Shown one piece after another: positions 33,415-45,898 of a stretch of DNA of 46,252 bases. Both the position numbers and the translations under genes were made by a program. The stretch's first letter is position 1. Every line of letters begins with the position of its first letter. This DNA is from an uncultured Lachnospiraceae bacterium (lineage in GTDB: Bacteria > Bacillota > Clostridia > Lachnospirales > Lachnospiraceae), in assembly GCA_947571775.1 (NCBI GenBank), contig CANOZK010000018.1, positions 1 to 46,252 of the forward strand, written 5' to 3'. Below the pieces are notes generated by a model. The model was given only the letters and a program-made list of their open reading frames with translations. It made no database searches and was not told where the DNA came from.

Positions 33415-34134
33415 ATGTCTGAAACGATGAAAGATTTTGAAAAGGAACTGGAAGTTTCCTACAAGGAGATGGAAGAAAAGCAAAATATGTTTGAGTCCAT
33501 GAGTGATGAGGAGCAGGCTGTTTGGGAAGAACTCAAGCAGATGAAAGACGACAAGACAGAGGTAGAGGTAAAAATTAAAGAGATCGTAAAAGGTGGGGCT
33601 GTGGCTTATTTAAATGAGGTGCGCGGCTTTATTCCTGCATCCAAGCTGTCTTTGAATTATGTGGAAGATCTGAATGAGTTCCAGGGGCAGCATTTGAAGG
33701 TTAGAGTATTTGATATAGAAGTGGAGAATAAAAGGCTGATCCTCTCCGCAAGAGAAATTTTAAAAGAAGCACAGGAAGCGAAGAAGCAGGAAGAACTGGC
33801 AAAGACAAAAGTAGGTATGGTTGTAAAAGGGGTGGTAGACAGCATCCAGCCTTATGGAGCTTTTGTAAAATTGGAAAACGGCCTGTCCGGGCTGGTTCAT
33901 ATTTCCCAGATCAGTAACCGCAGACTGAAAACCGTTCAGGAAGTGCTCAGCCTGGGAGATGAGGTGACAGCGAAGATTACGAAAATCCAGGACGGAAAAC
34001 TCAGCCTGAGCATCAAAGCTTTAAATGACAGTCTGGAACCCGAGGAAGAAGAACTTGACTATGAAATTCCAAAAAGCCAGCAGTTGACAACCTCTCTGGG
34101 ATCTTTGTTTGCAAATATCAAATTGGATGAATAA
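33415..34134 (+). CDS. S1-domain RNA-binding protein
   Basis: A 239-aa protein with two S1 domains. The first is at about 42-115 (E-I-V-K-G-G-A-V-A-Y-L-N-E-V-R-G-F-I-P-A-S-K-L), the second at about 132-205 (V-G-M-V-V-K-G-V-V-D-S-I-Q-P-Y-G-A-F-V-K-L, then G-L-V-H-I-S-Q-I-S). The first 35 residues are charged and helical. Resembles shortened ribosomal protein S1 homologues of Firmicutes and probably acts in RNA binding or translation. AAAGGAG lies 9 bases before ATG. Confidence 0.88.
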   Translation: MSETMKDFEKELEVSYKEMEEKQNMFESMSDEEQAVWEELKQMKDDKTEVEVKIKEIVKGGAVAYLNEVRGFIPASKLSLNYVEDLNEFQGQHLKVRVFDIEVENKRLILSAREILKEAQEAKKQEELAKTKVGMVVKGVVDSIQPYGAFVKLENGLSGLVHISQISNRRLKTVQEVLSLGDEVTAKITKIQDGKLSLSIKALNDSLEPEEEELDYEIPKSQQLTTSLGSLFANIKLDE

Positions 34135-34151
34135 AAATATAAGGATATTAT

Positions 34152-35807
34152 ATGGGGAATCAAAGAAAAATATTTGTGGTGGGCCATAAGAATCCAGATA
34201 CAGATTCCATCTGCTCTGCCATTGCTTACGCGGATATCAAAAACAGAAGCCATGAGAAACGGTATGTGGCAAAAAGGGCCGGGCAGATTAACCAGGAAAC
34301 GCAATATGTACTCAATCGGTTTGGAATAAATCCTCCAGGGTATATTTCTGATGTGGGAACCCAGGTAAAGGATATGGATATCCGAAAAAGCCCAGATGCT
34401 TACAGTTATTTTTCTATCAAAAATGCGTGGACCATGATGCGTGAAAACGGTGTGGTAACCCTGCCTGTTAAAAATAAGGACGGTTGTTTGGAAGGAATCG
34501 TTACGGTTGGAGACATTGCCCGGATTTTTATGGAAATGCCCGATAACCGGATTCTGGCAAAAGCCCGCACACAGTACCGCCAGATAGCGGAAACCATTGA
34601 CGGGGAAATTGTAGTTGGAGACGCAGATGCATACTTTGTAAAGGGAAAAGTCAATATCGGAGCTGCCCATCTGGAGATTATGCGGGAGCATGTGGAACCG
34701 GACGATCTTGTGATTATGGCGAACCGGGAGGAAGACCAAGAATGTGTCATACGCATGGGGGTAAGCTGTATCATTATCTGTCTGGGTTCCCAAGTGAGCG
34801 AGAGAATCCGTCTGCTGGCTCAGCAGTACAACTGTGTCGTGATTACCAGCCCGCTGGATACTTATACGGTGGCGTCCTCGATTAATCAAAGTATACCAAT
34901 ACGGCATATTATGAAAAAAGAAAATCTGGTTACCTTTAGTACGGAGGACTACACAGATAATATCAAAGAAATTATGGTAAAAAAGCGGCACAGGGCTTTT
35001 CCAGTTATCAATAAAAGAGGAAAATGTGTGGGGACGATTTCCAGAAGAAATTTTATGGGCATGCACAAAAAACAGATTATTCTGGTAGACCATAACGAGA
35101 AAGACCAGGCGGTGGACAATATCGAGAACGCAGAGATTCTGGAGATTATTGACCATCACCGCATTGGGAGTCTGGAGACGATACAGCCGGTGCTGTTTCG
35201 GAATCAGCCGGTGGGATGCACAGCGACTATTCTGTATCAGATTTATGAGGAAAATAAGCTGGAGATTTCCCCGGATATTGCCGGACTGCTTTGCGCGGCG
35301 ATTATTTCCGATACATTGATGTTTCGTTCCCCTACCTGTACGGTAGCGGACAAAATGGCGGCGGGGGCTTTGGCTTTGATCGCGAATATAAAAATCGAAG
35401 AGCTTGCCACAGAAATGTTTCGGGCGGGAAGTAACCTGAGCGATAAATCCCCAGAAGAAATATTTTATCAAGATTATAAAAAATTTATGGCGGAAGAATT
35501 AAATTTTGGGGTCGGACAAATCAGCTCCATGAACTCAGAAGAGCTTGCTACATTAAAGGGGAAAATTCTTCCTTTTATGCAAAGCGAATGCGGGAGACAG
35601 GGCGTTTCTCAGGTATTCTTTATGTTGACAAATATCATGGAAGAATGCACAGAACTCTTATATTATGGGGAAAACAGCGAGCAGATGGTAGAACAGGCGT
35701 TTCATGTCAAAAAAGAGAACGATACATATAAATTGCCAGGTGTTGTTTCCAGAAAAAAACAGTTGATTCCTGCTTTGATGGAAGTCGCTCAAGATATATA
35801 TGCATAG
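34152..35807 (+). CDS. Mn-dependent inorganic pyrophosphatase with CBS and DRTGG domains
   Basis: A 551-aa family II (DHH) pyrophosphatase, which splits pyrophosphate into phosphate. The N-terminus V-V-G-H-K-N-P-D-T-D-S-I-C-S-A and the motif I-D-H-H-R-I-G bind the metal ions. Inserted between them are a CBS domain (about 75-125), a DRTGG-like part (about 130-245) and a second CBS domain (about 250-310). Such inserts make the enzyme responsive to adenine nucleotides. The C-terminal DHHA2 domain is complete. It is twice the length of simple family members and starts 17 bases after the S1 gene. Confidence 0.93.
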   Translation: MGNQRKIFVVGHKNPDTDSICSAIAYADIKNRSHEKRYVAKRAGQINQETQYVLNRFGINPPGYISDVGTQVKDMDIRKSPDAYSYFSIKNAWTMMRENGVVTLPVKNKDGCLEGIVTVGDIARIFMEMPDNRILAKARTQYRQIAETIDGEIVVGDADAYFVKGKVNIGAAHLEIMREHVEPDDLVIMANREEDQECVIRMGVSCIIICLGSQVSERIRLLAQQYNCVVITSPLDTYTVASSINQSIPIRHIMKKENLVTFSTEDYTDNIKEIMVKKRHRAFPVINKRGKCVGTISRRNFMGMHKKQIILVDHNEKDQAVDNIENAEILEIIDHHRIGSLETIQPVLFRNQPVGCTATILYQIYEENKLEISPDIAGLLCAAIISDTLMFRSPTCTVADKMAAGALALIANIKIEELATEMFRAGSNLSDKSPEEIFYQDYKKFMAEELNFGVGQISSMNSEELATLKGKILPFMQSECGRQGVSQVFFMLTNIMEECTELLYYGENSEQMVEQAFHVKKENDTYKLPGVVSRKKQLIPALMEVAQDIYA

Positions 35808-35946
35808 GTTCGGGAACAGTTAATTTTAAAGTTTTTATTTACAAAGACTCCTAATTGGTATAAAATATATTTATGTTGTCTTAAAGGCAACTTGTTTTAA
35901 ATCTTTGAGCAATATACTGGAGTATAAAATAAAGCAGAGGTGCAGT

Positions 35947-37239
35947 ATGGAACGATATGCGATCAAGGGCGGCAATCCCCTGGCTGGAGAAGTAGAGATT
36001 GCAGGTGCCAAGAATGCAGCATTGGCGATTTTGGCAGCGGCAATCATGACAGATGAGACAGTATTGATTGAGAATATGCCGGACGTCAGAGATACCAATG
36101 TTTTGCTGGAAGCAATTCAGGAAATCGGGGCAATCGTAGAGAGAGTTGACAAGTCCAGGGTGAAGGTCAACGGTTCCACAATTACGAATGTAAGTGTAGA
36201 TTACGAATTTATTAAAAAAATACGTGCTTCCTATTATTTGCTGGGCGCTTTATTAGGAAAATATAAACATGCAGAAGTACCATTACCGGGAGGATGCAAC
36301 ATCGGAAGCAGACCTATTGATCAGCATCTAAAGGGGTTCCGGGCATTGGGGGCCTCCGTGGAAATCCGGAATGGTGCAATTGTCACACAGGCAGAAAAGT
36401 TAAAAGGAAGTCATATATTTCTTGATATGGTTTCAGTAGGTGCGACCATTAATATTATGATGGCGGCATCTATGGCCAATGGACGCACGATTATAGAAAA
36501 TGCCGCCCGAGAACCTCATGTGGTGGATGTAGCGAATTTTTTGAACAGTATGGGAGCCAATATCAAGGGTGCAGGGACAGATGTGATCCGGATCAAAGGT
36601 GTAGAAAAGCTCCACAAGACAGAGTATTCCATTATCCCCGATCAAATCGAGGCAGGTACTTTTATGTTCGCAGCAGCAGCCACCAGAGGAGACGTTCTGG
36701 TCAAAAATGTGATCCCGAAACATTTGGAGGCGACAACTGCAAAATTAGAGGAAATTGGCTGTGAGGTCAAGGAATTCGACGATTCTGTGAGGGTAATTGC
36801 TTCCAGGGAGTTGAGAAAAACTCATGTAAAGACATTGCCCTATCCCGGTTATCCCACCGATATGCAGCCCCAGATTGCTGCTGCCCTGACAATGGCAAAA
36901 GGAACAAGCATTGTTACGGAGAGTATATTTGAAAACCGTTTTAAATATGTCGATGAATTGGCTAGAATGGGAGCAAATATTAAAGTAGAAGGAAATACAG
37001 CAATCATAGACGGGGTAGATCGTCTGACCGGGGCCAGGGTCAGCGCATCCGATTTGAGGGCCGGCGCAGCTTTGGTAATTGCAGGATTATCGGCGGAAGG
37101 CATTACAATTGTAGATGATATCGTTTATATTCAAAGGGGCTATGAGGATTTTGAAATTAAACTGAGAAGTCTTGGCGCTGAAATAGAAAAAGTATCCACT
37201 GAGAAAGAAATTCAAAAATTCAGGCTGCGGGTTGGTTAA
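35947..37239 (+). CDS. murA: UDP-N-acetylglucosamine 1-carboxyvinyltransferase MurA
   Basis: A 430-aa enzyme catalysing the first step of peptidoglycan synthesis, transfer of enolpyruvate to UDP-GlcNAc. The active-site loop L-P-G-G-C-N-I-G-S-R-P-I-D has the cysteine that fosfomycin attacks, so the enzyme should be sensitive. G-A-K-N-A-A-L and P-Y-P-G-Y-P-T-D-M-Q-P-Q are other family motifs. ATG at 35947 is chosen (AGAGGTG upstream, M-E-R-Y-A-I-K-G-G start), not the frame opening at 35905. It has its own terminator. Confidence 0.96.
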   Translation: MERYAIKGGNPLAGEVEIAGAKNAALAILAAAIMTDETVLIENMPDVRDTNVLLEAIQEIGAIVERVDKSRVKVNGSTITNVSVDYEFIKKIRASYYLLGALLGKYKHAEVPLPGGCNIGSRPIDQHLKGFRALGASVEIRNGAIVTQAEKLKGSHIFLDMVSVGATINIMMAASMANGRTIIENAAREPHVVDVANFLNSMGANIKGAGTDVIRIKGVEKLHKTEYSIIPDQIEAGTFMFAAAATRGDVLVKNVIPKHLEATTAKLEEIGCEVKEFDDSVRVIASRELRKTHVKTLPYPGYPTDMQPQIAAALTMAKGTSIVTESIFENRFKYVDELARMGANIKVEGNTAIIDGVDRLTGARVSASDLRAGAALVIAGLSAEGITIVDDIVYIQRGYEDFEIKLRSLGAEIEKVSTEKEIQKFRLRVG

Positions 37240-37263
37240 AATTATTTGTTAAGATTCATAATT

Positions 37264-37289
37264 GGTCCGCAGTTGCGCGGGCCTTTTTT
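37264..37289 (+). terminator. Terminator after murA
   Basis: GGTCCGC pairs with GCGGGCC (7 bp, one G-U), followed by T6. Confidence 0.85.
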
Positions 37290-37349
37290 CTTAACTGTAT
37301 GACATAAGTATTTTAGAAATTGAAAAAAATTAAAGGAGAAAAACTTGAG

Positions 37350-38543
37350 ATGGAAAAACTGTTATTTACGTCAGAATCCGTGACGGAAGGACATCCCGAT
37401 AAAATGTGCGACCAAATCTCAGACGCAATTTTGGATGCTCTGATGGAGCAGGATCCCATGAGCCGCGTAGCGTGTGAGACTTGTACGACTACTGGGCTGG
37501 TTTTGGTTATGGGCGAGGTTACCACAAAAGCTTATGTGGATATTCAGAAAATTGTCCGGGATACAATTAAGGAAATCGGCTATACCAGAGCGAAATATGG
37601 TTTTGACGCCGAGACCTGCGGAGTGATCACGGCGATTGACGAACAGTCCGCGGATATCGCCATGGGTGTGGATAAGGCTCTGGAAGCCAAAGAAAATACC
37701 ATGTCAGATTCCGATATCGAAGCCATCGGAGCTGGAGATCAGGGAATGATGTTCGGATATGCGACCAATGAGACAGAGGAATATATGCCTTTTTCCATCG
37801 CATTGGCTCATAAACTGGCTTTGCAGTTGACCAAAGTGCGCAAAGATGGAACACTGCCTTATTTGAGGCCGGACGGAAAAACCCAGGTGACTGTGGAATA
37901 TACGCCGGATGGAAAGCCGTATCGGTTGGACGCGGTAGTTTGTTCTACCCAACACGACCCGGATGTTAGCCAGGAGCAGATCCATACCGATATCAAAAAA
38001 CATGTGTTCGATCCTATTCTCCCGGAAAATATGCGGGACGAAAATACCAAATATTTTATCAATCCTACTGGACGCTTCGTAATCGGAGGACCTCATGGAG
38101 ACAGCGGCCTTACGGGAAGAAAGATTATTGTGGATACCTACGGCGGATTTGCCCGTCACGGCGGCGGCGCATTTTCTGGAAAAGACTGCACGAAAGTGGA
38201 TCGTTCCGCAGCATATGCAGCCCGCTATGCAGCCAAAAATTTGGTAGCTGCGGGCCTGGCAGACAGATGTGAGATTCAGTTGTCCTATGCTATCGGCGTT
38301 GCTTCTCCTACTTCTGTGCGTGTAGACACGTTTGGAACAGGAAAATTGGATGATGTGAAATTAGTGGAAATTGTCCGTGAGAATTTTGACTTGCGGCCGG
38401 CAGGAATTATCAAAATGTTGGATCTGAGAAGACCGATTTATAAACAGACGGCGGCTTACGGGCATTTTGGAAGAAATGACCTGGATCTGCCCTGGGAGAA
38501 GCTGGATAAAGTAGATGCATTGAAAAAATATCTGCCAGCTTAA
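37350..38543 (+). CDS. metK: S-adenosylmethionine synthetase MetK
   Basis: A 397-aa enzyme making S-adenosylmethionine from methionine and ATP. Motifs are [11 protein letters not shown] near the N-terminus, G-A-G-D-Q-G and [12 protein letters not shown] at 37350 is used; AAAGGAG lies about 12 bases upstream. The 60-base gap after the murA terminator is too short for a SAM riboswitch, so it is not regulated that way here. Its product also feeds the two DpnII-type methyltransferases and RsmA/RsmG. Confidence 0.97.
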   Translation: MEKLLFTSESVTEGHPDKMCDQISDAILDALMEQDPMSRVACETCTTTGLVLVMGEVTTKAYVDIQKIVRDTIKEIGYTRAKYGFDAETCGVITAIDEQSADIAMGVDKALEAKENTMSDSDIEAIGAGDQGMMFGYATNETEEYMPFSIALAHKLALQLTKVRKDGTLPYLRPDGKTQVTVEYTPDGKPYRLDAVVCSTQHDPDVSQEQIHTDIKKHVFDPILPENMRDENTKYFINPTGRFVIGGPHGDSGLTGRKIIVDTYGGFARHGGGAFSGKDCTKVDRSAAYAARYAAKNLVAAGLADRCEIQLSYAIGVASPTSVRVDTFGTGKLDDVKLVEIVRENFDLRPAGIIKMLDLRRPIYKQTAAYGHFGRNDLDLPWEKLDKVDALKKYLPA

Positions 38544-38560
38544 TAAAGAAAGGAGCTGCC

Positions 38561-39136
38561 ATGCTGCCGATTGTACTGGCATCGGCTTCCCCTCGAAGAA
38601 AAGAACTGCTAAGACAGATAGGGCTGGATTTTGTGGTTTTTCCCGCTGATGTGAAGGAACAGATTCAGTGGGAAGATCCCATTCAGGCCGTGAAAGAGCT
38701 GGCCTGTCAAAAGGCCAGGGATGTAGCGCATAAATTTGATCAAAATGCATGGATATTGGGCGCAGATACCATTGTGGTACATAAGGGAAAAATTATGGGG
38801 AAACCTGCAAACAGACAGGAAGCAATTTCCATGCTATCCGCGCTGCAAGGAGATACTCATAGTGTATTTACGGGCGTCTGCGCAGTCCGAAAAGAATGGG
38901 GGAATGAACAAGAAATCATTTTTGCCGAGGAGACAAAAGTCTCTATCTATGAGATGGAAATGTGGGAGATGGAAGAATATGCGGATACATTAGAGCCTAT
39001 GGATAAAGCCGGCGGGTATGGAATACAGGGCATTTTTGCAAAATATATCCGCTGTATTCAAGGCGATTATAACAATGTAGTGGGGCTTCCGGTTTCCAGA
39101 ATTTATCGGGAAATCCTGAGAATTAGACAGGGATAA
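38561..39136 (+). CDS. maf: Maf-family nucleotide pyrophosphatase
   Basis: A 191-aa house-cleaning enzyme hydrolysing dTTP, UTP or modified nucleotides to the monophosphate. It has L-A-S-A-S-P-R-R near the start, G-A-D-T-I-V, D-K-A-G-G-Y-G-I-Q-G and N-V-V-G-L-P. In Bacillus, Maf overexpression blocks septation. It starts 17 bases after metK with AAAGGAGC before ATG. Confidence 0.93.
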   Translation: MLPIVLASASPRRKELLRQIGLDFVVFPADVKEQIQWEDPIQAVKELACQKARDVAHKFDQNAWILGADTIVVHKGKIMGKPANRQEAISMLSALQGDTHSVFTGVCAVRKEWGNEQEIIFAEETKVSIYEMEMWEMEEYADTLEPMDKAGGYGIQGIFAKYIRCIQGDYNNVVGLPVSRIYREILRIRQG

Positions 39137-39185
39137 CAGTGTAAACAGACATCTGTAAGTCAAAAGCAGCTGTGGAGGACGGATA

Positions 39186-40535
39186 ATGTTTGGGAAAAAG
39201 AAAAGTTCAGACACAGAAGAAGAAAAAGTAAAAAAGGTAAAACCAAAAAAAGAAAAAAAGAAGAAAGAACCAAAACCAGAAAAGGAAAAAAAACCGAAGA
39301 AGGAGAAAAAGCCAAAACCGCCGAAGAAACCGAAACCACCGAAGAAACCAAAACCTCCTAAGAAGCCAAAACCAAAAAAAGAAAAAAAGAAAATAAATCC
39401 GCTGATTCTTGTGATTCTTCTTCTGGTGGTGCTGATAATAGCCGCTGCCGGAGCATGGATGCTGATGATGAAGCAGCAGGAAGAAAAAGAGGACGCCATG
39501 TACGGGCCGATGTATTATTTTGCGGAAGAAGACGGCATCGAATCCATTCGATCCAAAATTGGCGACCGGGAAATCAAAGGCGGGTATACACCTCCTGTGG
39601 ATTTGACTGAGAAGAAAGAGACAGAAGCGGCTTCGGAGGATGAATCGGAAGACGACAAAGATTCAAAGGACAAGAAAGAGGACGAAAAAGAAGACGAGAA
39701 AGAAAGCGAAGATTCATCAAAAGAAGAGGAAGATCCAGAGGAAACAGAGGATCCAGAGCTTGCGGAAGTGGATGTAAGGCTTTTGACAGATCAGCATTTG
39801 GCATATATTACGCCGGGCAACGGCGTGGAGGAAGCGCAAAAGTATATGGCTTATCTTTTGCAAGAAAAAGGTTTTAAAATCCTGACTTATCCAGAGGGCT
39901 CCGAAGGAGAAATTCCAAAAGAAGCGCCCAAGGTCACACAAGCGGCTGAGGAAGAAGAGGAGGATCAAAAGACCGACGAAGAAGGGCAGGAGGAAGAAGA
40001 GGAAGATGCTTTTATACCTCCAGAAGAAGGCTATTATATTGCGGCCATAGATAACAAGAGTACTGTGTCAGAGGGTGAAACGTCACAGATTAAGCGCGTC
40101 CGGCTGGAATATGATTATAACAGCTATACGCTGAGACTTTCAACGGCCAACGGTGTGGTGAATGATTTGATTCCTCCAGAACCGGAAGAAGAAGGGGAAG
40201 GATCTGGATCCAGTGGATTCAGCATATCCAACGCAATAGAGTCTCTTCAGACAATGCCCCGTGAACAGCTCCAGCTTCCCAAACCGACGGTTGAATACGA
40301 TATGACTCCGATACAGGGAAGAGTGGTTTTGGAAGGCATAGATTTCTATAATATCAGAGCTTACGAGGAAGGGCCGGAAGACACTTGGATTTATGGCGGC
40401 ACTTATTATGTTTCCAGTGATGGGCAAAGCATTTACAGGCATGACGAGCTTACTGGGGATACGACTTTGATTTCAGGAGAAGATATTTTGGCTCAGGCAC
40501 GACAGGATGCAGCAGTTTTGAGCGGAAATCAGTAG
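39186..40535 (+). CDS. Lys/Pro-rich single-pass membrane protein, function unknown
   Basis: A 449-aa protein not assigned to a family. Residues 1-70 are almost only Lys, Pro and Glu, with repeats of K-P-K-P-P-K. Residues 72-95 form one transmembrane helix, followed by an acidic low-complexity part (about 135-190 and 250-295). The final 120 residues look folded, with strands such as G-R-V-V-L-E-G-I-D-F-Y and W-I-Y-G-G-T-Y-Y-V-S. The basic tail should be cytoplasmic and the acidic part outside. GGAGGA lies 7 bases before ATG. It stands between maf and gyrB and has its own terminator. Confidence 0.75.
   Translation: MFGKKKSSDTEEEKVKKVKPKKEKKKKEPKPEKEKKPKKEKKPKPPKKPKPPKKPKPPKKPKPKKEKKKINPLILVILLLVVLIIAAAGAWMLMMKQQEEKEDAMYGPMYYFAEEDGIESIRSKIGDREIKGGYTPPVDLTEKKETEAASEDESEDDKDSKDKKEDEKEDEKESEDSSKEEEDPEETEDPELAEVDVRLLTDQHLAYITPGNGVEEAQKYMAYLLQEKGFKILTYPEGSEGEIPKEAPKVTQAAEEEEEDQKTDEEGQEEEEEDAFIPPEEGYYIAAIDNKSTVSEGETSQIKRVRLEYDYNSYTLRLSTANGVVNDLIPPEPEEEGEGSGSSGFSISNAIESLQTMPREQLQLPKPTVEYDMTPIQGRVVLEGIDFYNIRAYEEGPEDTWIYGGTYYVSSDGQSIYRHDELTGDTTLISGEDILAQARQDAAVLSGNQ
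39307..39375 (+). repeat. Tandem 18-base coding repeat (K-P-K-P-P-K)
   Basis: About four imperfect copies of an 18-base unit encode Lys-Pro-Lys-Pro-Pro-Lys. They differ mainly at third codon positions, so selection on protein sequence is likely. Confidence 0.7.
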
Positions 40536-40537
40536 TC

Positions 40538-40582
40538 AAAAGCAGTGTTTTTACAGAAATTTGTAAGAACACTGCTTTTTTT
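40538..40582 (+). terminator. Terminator before gyrB
   Basis: AAGCAGTGTT pairs with AACACTGCTT over 10 bp with a wide loop, followed by T7. TATACT at 40607-40612 downstream is the likely -10 box of gyrB. Confidence 0.85.
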
Positions 40583-40588
40583 ATTTAA

Positions 40589-42598
<2,010 letters not shown>

Positions 42599-42609
42599 GG
42601 GAGGAAGAC

Positions 42610-45108
42610 ATGGAACAAACTATATTTGACAAAATTCATGATGTGGACTTGAAAAAGACCATGGAAACTTCCTATATTGATTATGCTATGAGCGTGATTG
42701 CCGCCCGTGCGCTGCCGGACGTAAGAGACGGACTCAAGCCCGTTCAGCGCAGGGTATTGTATTCCATGATTGAGTTGAATAACGGGCCGGATAAGCCACA
42801 TAGAAAATGCGCGCGTATCGTGGGCGATACCATGGGTAAATATCATCCCCATGGAGACAGCTCGATTTATGGGGCATTGGTGAATATGGCCCAGGAATGG
42901 TCTACTCGATATCCTCTCGTGGACGGACATGGGAATTTCGGATCTGTGGATGGAGACGGCGCAGCGGCTATGCGGTATACAGAGGCGCGTCTCAGTAAGA
43001 TATCCGTAAAAATGGTAGCGGATACCAACAAAAATACAGTGGATTTTGCGCCAAACTTTGACGAGACAGAACGGGAACCGGTGGTTTTGCCATCCAGGTA
43101 TCCTAATCTTTTGGTAAACGGAACTTCTGGAATTGCGGTAGGGATGGCCACAAACATTCCTCCTCATAATTTACGAGAATCAATCCAGGCAGTTGTAGCG
43201 ATTATCGACAATATTGTAGAGCGGAAAAAGGACACAGAACTAGAGGAAATTCTGGAGATTGTCAAGGGGCCAGATTTTCCCACAGGGGCTACGATTCTGG
43301 GAAAAAGAGGCATTGAGGAGGCATACCGGACAGGGCGGGGAAGAATCCGCGTAAGGGCGGTCACAGATATTGAAAGCATGGCGAATGGAAAGAGCCGTAT
43401 CATTGTGACAGAACTTCCCTACATGGTAAATAAAGCAAGACTCATTGAGAAAATTGCAGAACTGGTTCGGGAAAAAAGAATAGACGGCATTACGGATCTG
43501 AGCGATCAGTCCAACCGGGAAGGAATGCGCATCTGTATTGAGCTGCGCAGAGACGTAAATGCCAATATTGTATTGAATCAGTTATTCAAACATACACAAC
43601 TTCAGGATACCTTTGGCGTAATTATGCTTGCCTTAGTAAATAACGAGCCAAAAATATTGAATCTTCTGGATATGCTGAAAGCATATTTGGCCCATCAGGA
43701 AGATGTGGTCACCAGAAGGACAAAATACGAATTGAACAAAGCCCAGGAAAGGGCGCACATATTAGAAGGTCTTCTAAAAGCGCTGGATCACATAGACGAA
43801 GTGATTCGGGTTATCCGCGGCTCCAGAACAACCGCCGATGCAAAGGGCGGATTGACTCAGCGGTTTGAGCTGACAGATGCGCAGGCACAGGCAATTGTGG
43901 ATATGCGTCTGCGGGCTTTGACCGGACTGGAAAGAGAAAAACTAGAGGCAGAATATCAGGAACTGAGGAAAAAAATCTGCAATTATGAGGCGATTCTAGC
44001 AGATAGGAATCTACTGCTGGGAGTCATTCGGGAGGAAATTCTGGAAATCAGCGATCAATTTGGCGATGAGAGAAAGACGTCCATCGGCTTTGAGGAGGAA
44101 GAGCTTTCCAACGAAGATTTGATTCCGCTGGAAGATACAGTAATTGCCATGACAAAGATGGGATATATCAAGCGGATGACCATAGATAATTTCCATAGCC
44201 AGCACCGGGGAGGAAAAGGCATCAAGGGAATACAGATCCTGGAAGATGATTTTATCAAAGATCTGATTATGACCACAACCCATCATCGCCTCATGTTTTT
44301 TACCAATATGGGAAAAGTGTATCGTCTAAAGGCGTATGAAATTCCAGAAGCGGGAAGGAACGCCAGAGGAACGGCGATTATCAATTTGCTGCAATTACAG
44401 CCTGGAGAGAAAATCACCGCGGTAATTCCCATGGATCGATATGAAAACGGCAAGTATCTGGTAATGGCTACTAAGAAGGGTCTGGTGAAAAAAACACCCA
44501 TCCGGGAATACGGAAACGTGCGGAAAGTAGGCTTGGCTGCAATTTCCCTGCGGGATGAAGATGAACTGATAGAGGTGAAATGTACAGACGGTAATGAAGA
44601 TATTGTTTTAGTCACAAGATTTGGCCAGTGCATCCGTTTTCACGAGAAGACGGTGAGAAGTACCGGCAGAACGTCGATTGGAGTCCGGGGAATGAACTTG
44701 ATAGACGGCGATACCGTCCAGGCTATGCAGTTAAGTTCCCAGGGAGATTATCTGCTGACCGTTTCGGAAAAAGGTTTGGGCAAACGGACGCTGATGAGAG
44801 AATTTACCGCTCAGAATCGAGGGGGGAGAGGCGTAAAATGTTATAAAATTACAGAGAAAACTGGAAATGTAGTAGGCGCTAAAGCGGTAAATGAAGAAAA
44901 TGAAATTATGCTGATTACTATGGAAGGTATCATCATAAGACTGCATTGTTCCGATATTTCCATTGTGGGAAGAATTGCCTCTGGGGTAAAATTAATGAAT
45001 GTACAAGATGATGTGGTAATTGCCAGTGTGGAAAAAATGAGAAAATCCGAAGAAAACAACTCAGGGGAGGATGGCAGTGAAGAGAATATTTCTGATGATC
45101 ATTCGTAA
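42610..45108 (+). CDS. gyrA: DNA gyrase subunit A
   Basis: An 832-aa subunit that cuts and rejoins DNA. The catalytic tyrosine is Tyr123 in M-R-Y-T-E-A-R. The quinolone pocket reads [10 protein letters not shown]; Ser84 matches E. coli Ser83, but the residue matching Asp87 is Gly88. The C-terminal beta-pinwheel has the GyrA-box Q-H-R-G-G-K-G. An acidic tail closes the protein. GGGAGG lies 6-8 bases before ATG. Its end overlaps the next gene by 32 bases. Confidence 0.98.
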   Translation: MEQTIFDKIHDVDLKKTMETSYIDYAMSVIAARALPDVRDGLKPVQRRVLYSMIELNNGPDKPHRKCARIVGDTMGKYHPHGDSSIYGALVNMAQEWSTRYPLVDGHGNFGSVDGDGAAAMRYTEARLSKISVKMVADTNKNTVDFAPNFDETEREPVVLPSRYPNLLVNGTSGIAVGMATNIPPHNLRESIQAVVAIIDNIVERKKDTELEEILEIVKGPDFPTGATILGKRGIEEAYRTGRGRIRVRAVTDIESMANGKSRIIVTELPYMVNKARLIEKIAELVREKRIDGITDLSDQSNREGMRICIELRRDVNANIVLNQLFKHTQLQDTFGVIMLALVNNEPKILNLLDMLKAYLAHQEDVVTRRTKYELNKAQERAHILEGLLKALDHIDEVIRVIRGSRTTADAKGGLTQRFELTDAQAQAIVDMRLRALTGLEREKLEAEYQELRKKICNYEAILADRNLLLGVIREEILEISDQFGDERKTSIGFEEEELSNEDLIPLEDTVIAMTKMGYIKRMTIDNFHSQHRGGKGIKGIQILEDDFIKDLIMTTTHHRLMFFTNMGKVYRLKAYEIPEAGRNARGTAIINLLQLQPGEKITAVIPMDRYENGKYLVMATKKGLVKKTPIREYGNVRKVGLAAISLRDEDELIEVKCTDGNEDIVLVTRFGQCIRFHEKTVRSTGRTSIGVRGMNLIDGDTVQAMQLSSQGDYLLTVSEKGLGKRTLMREFTAQNRGGRGVKCYKITEKTGNVVGAKAVNEENEIMLITMEGIIIRLHCSDISIVGRIASGVKLMNVQDDVVIASVEKMRKSEENNSGEDGSEENISDDHS

Positions 45109-45796
45109 TCTCCTTTTTGTTCCTTATGGGTGGATAAAGCTCTGTTATTATGCCTCACATGTGGATAAATATACCACAGATCAGAGATATGCTCTTTTAA
45201 AATATATTGACACGAGAGCAAACTGGGGCGGCAGAATTCGGATTGACGCCTATGGAATAGAAAATATTCCGAAACGGGATGGATTTATCTTTTATCCCAA
45301 CCATCAAGGGTTATATGATGTGTTGGCCATTATAGAAGCATGCCCCAGGCCGTTTTCGGTCATTATGAAAAAAGAAATTCAGGATATTCCCTTTTTGAAA
45401 CAGGTATTCGCATGTATGAAAGCATATGCCATAGATAGAGACGATGTAAAACAGTCTATGAAAGTTATCATCCAGGTTTCAAAAGAAGTGATGCAGGGCC
45501 GAAATTTTCTTATTTTTGCAGAAGGCACTAGGAGCAGAAACCAGAATCAATTGCTGGACTTTAAAGGCGGCAGCTTCAAAGCCGCCATAAAAGCAAAATG
45601 TCCGATTGTGCCTGTGGCGTTGATTGATTCCTACCAATCATTTGATACCAATTCCATAAAGCCGTTGACGGTGCAGGTGCATTTTCTAGAGCCATTGCTT
45701 TATGAAGAATATCAGGATATGAAATCTGTGGAGATAGCCGAAGAAGTCAAGCGCAGAATTGGAGAAACAATCGCCAGAAATGAAACCGTTTTGTAA
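45077..45796 (+). CDS. 1-acylglycerol-3-phosphate acyltransferase family protein (PlsC-like)
   Basis: A 239-aa acyltransferase of phospholipid synthesis. The catalytic H-x4-D is in N-H-Q-G-L-Y-D. E-G-T-R is present in F-A-E-G-T-R-S-R. An N-terminal hydrophobic helix (about 5-20) anchors it in the membrane. GTG at 45077 is chosen because GGGGAGG ends 6 bases upstream; the ATG at 45071 directly follows that GGAGG. The start lies inside the gyrA 3-prime end, so translation is probably coupled. Confidence 0.88.
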   Translation: MKRIFLMIIRNLLFVPYGWIKLCYYASHVDKYTTDQRYALLKYIDTRANWGGRIRIDAYGIENIPKRDGFIFYPNHQGLYDVLAIIEACPRPFSVIMKKEIQDIPFLKQVFACMKAYAIDRDDVKQSMKVIIQVSKEVMQGRNFLIFAEGTRSRNQNQLLDFKGGSFKAAIKAKCPIVPVALIDSYQSFDTNSIKPLTVQVHFLEPLLYEEYQDMKSVEIAEEVKRRIGETIARNETVL

Positions 45797-45806
45797 AAGA
45801 AAAGCA

Positions 45807-45871
45807 CATTTAGCCCTGTATACCTGCATTCCGCAAAGAAGTACGAGTGTACAGGACTGAATTGCAATTAA
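45807..45871 (+). other. Long imperfect hairpin after the PlsC-like gene
   Basis: CCTGTATAC and GTGTACAGG pair, with weaker pairing extending outwards on both sides. No T run follows, so a Rho-independent terminator is not clear; it may end or stabilise the gyrase transcript. Confidence 0.4.
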
Positions 45872-45898
45872 AAAAATAAAAAAAACTGGAAAAAACTG

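Noticed and set aside
37284..37349. SAM riboswitch before metK
   Set aside because: Only about 60 bases lie between the murA terminator and the start, too few for any SAM class and without its hairpins.
39307..39375. Short tandem repeats that might be a CRISPR array
   Set aside because: Units are contiguous, without spacers, and encode a Lys/Pro repeat in a real gene.
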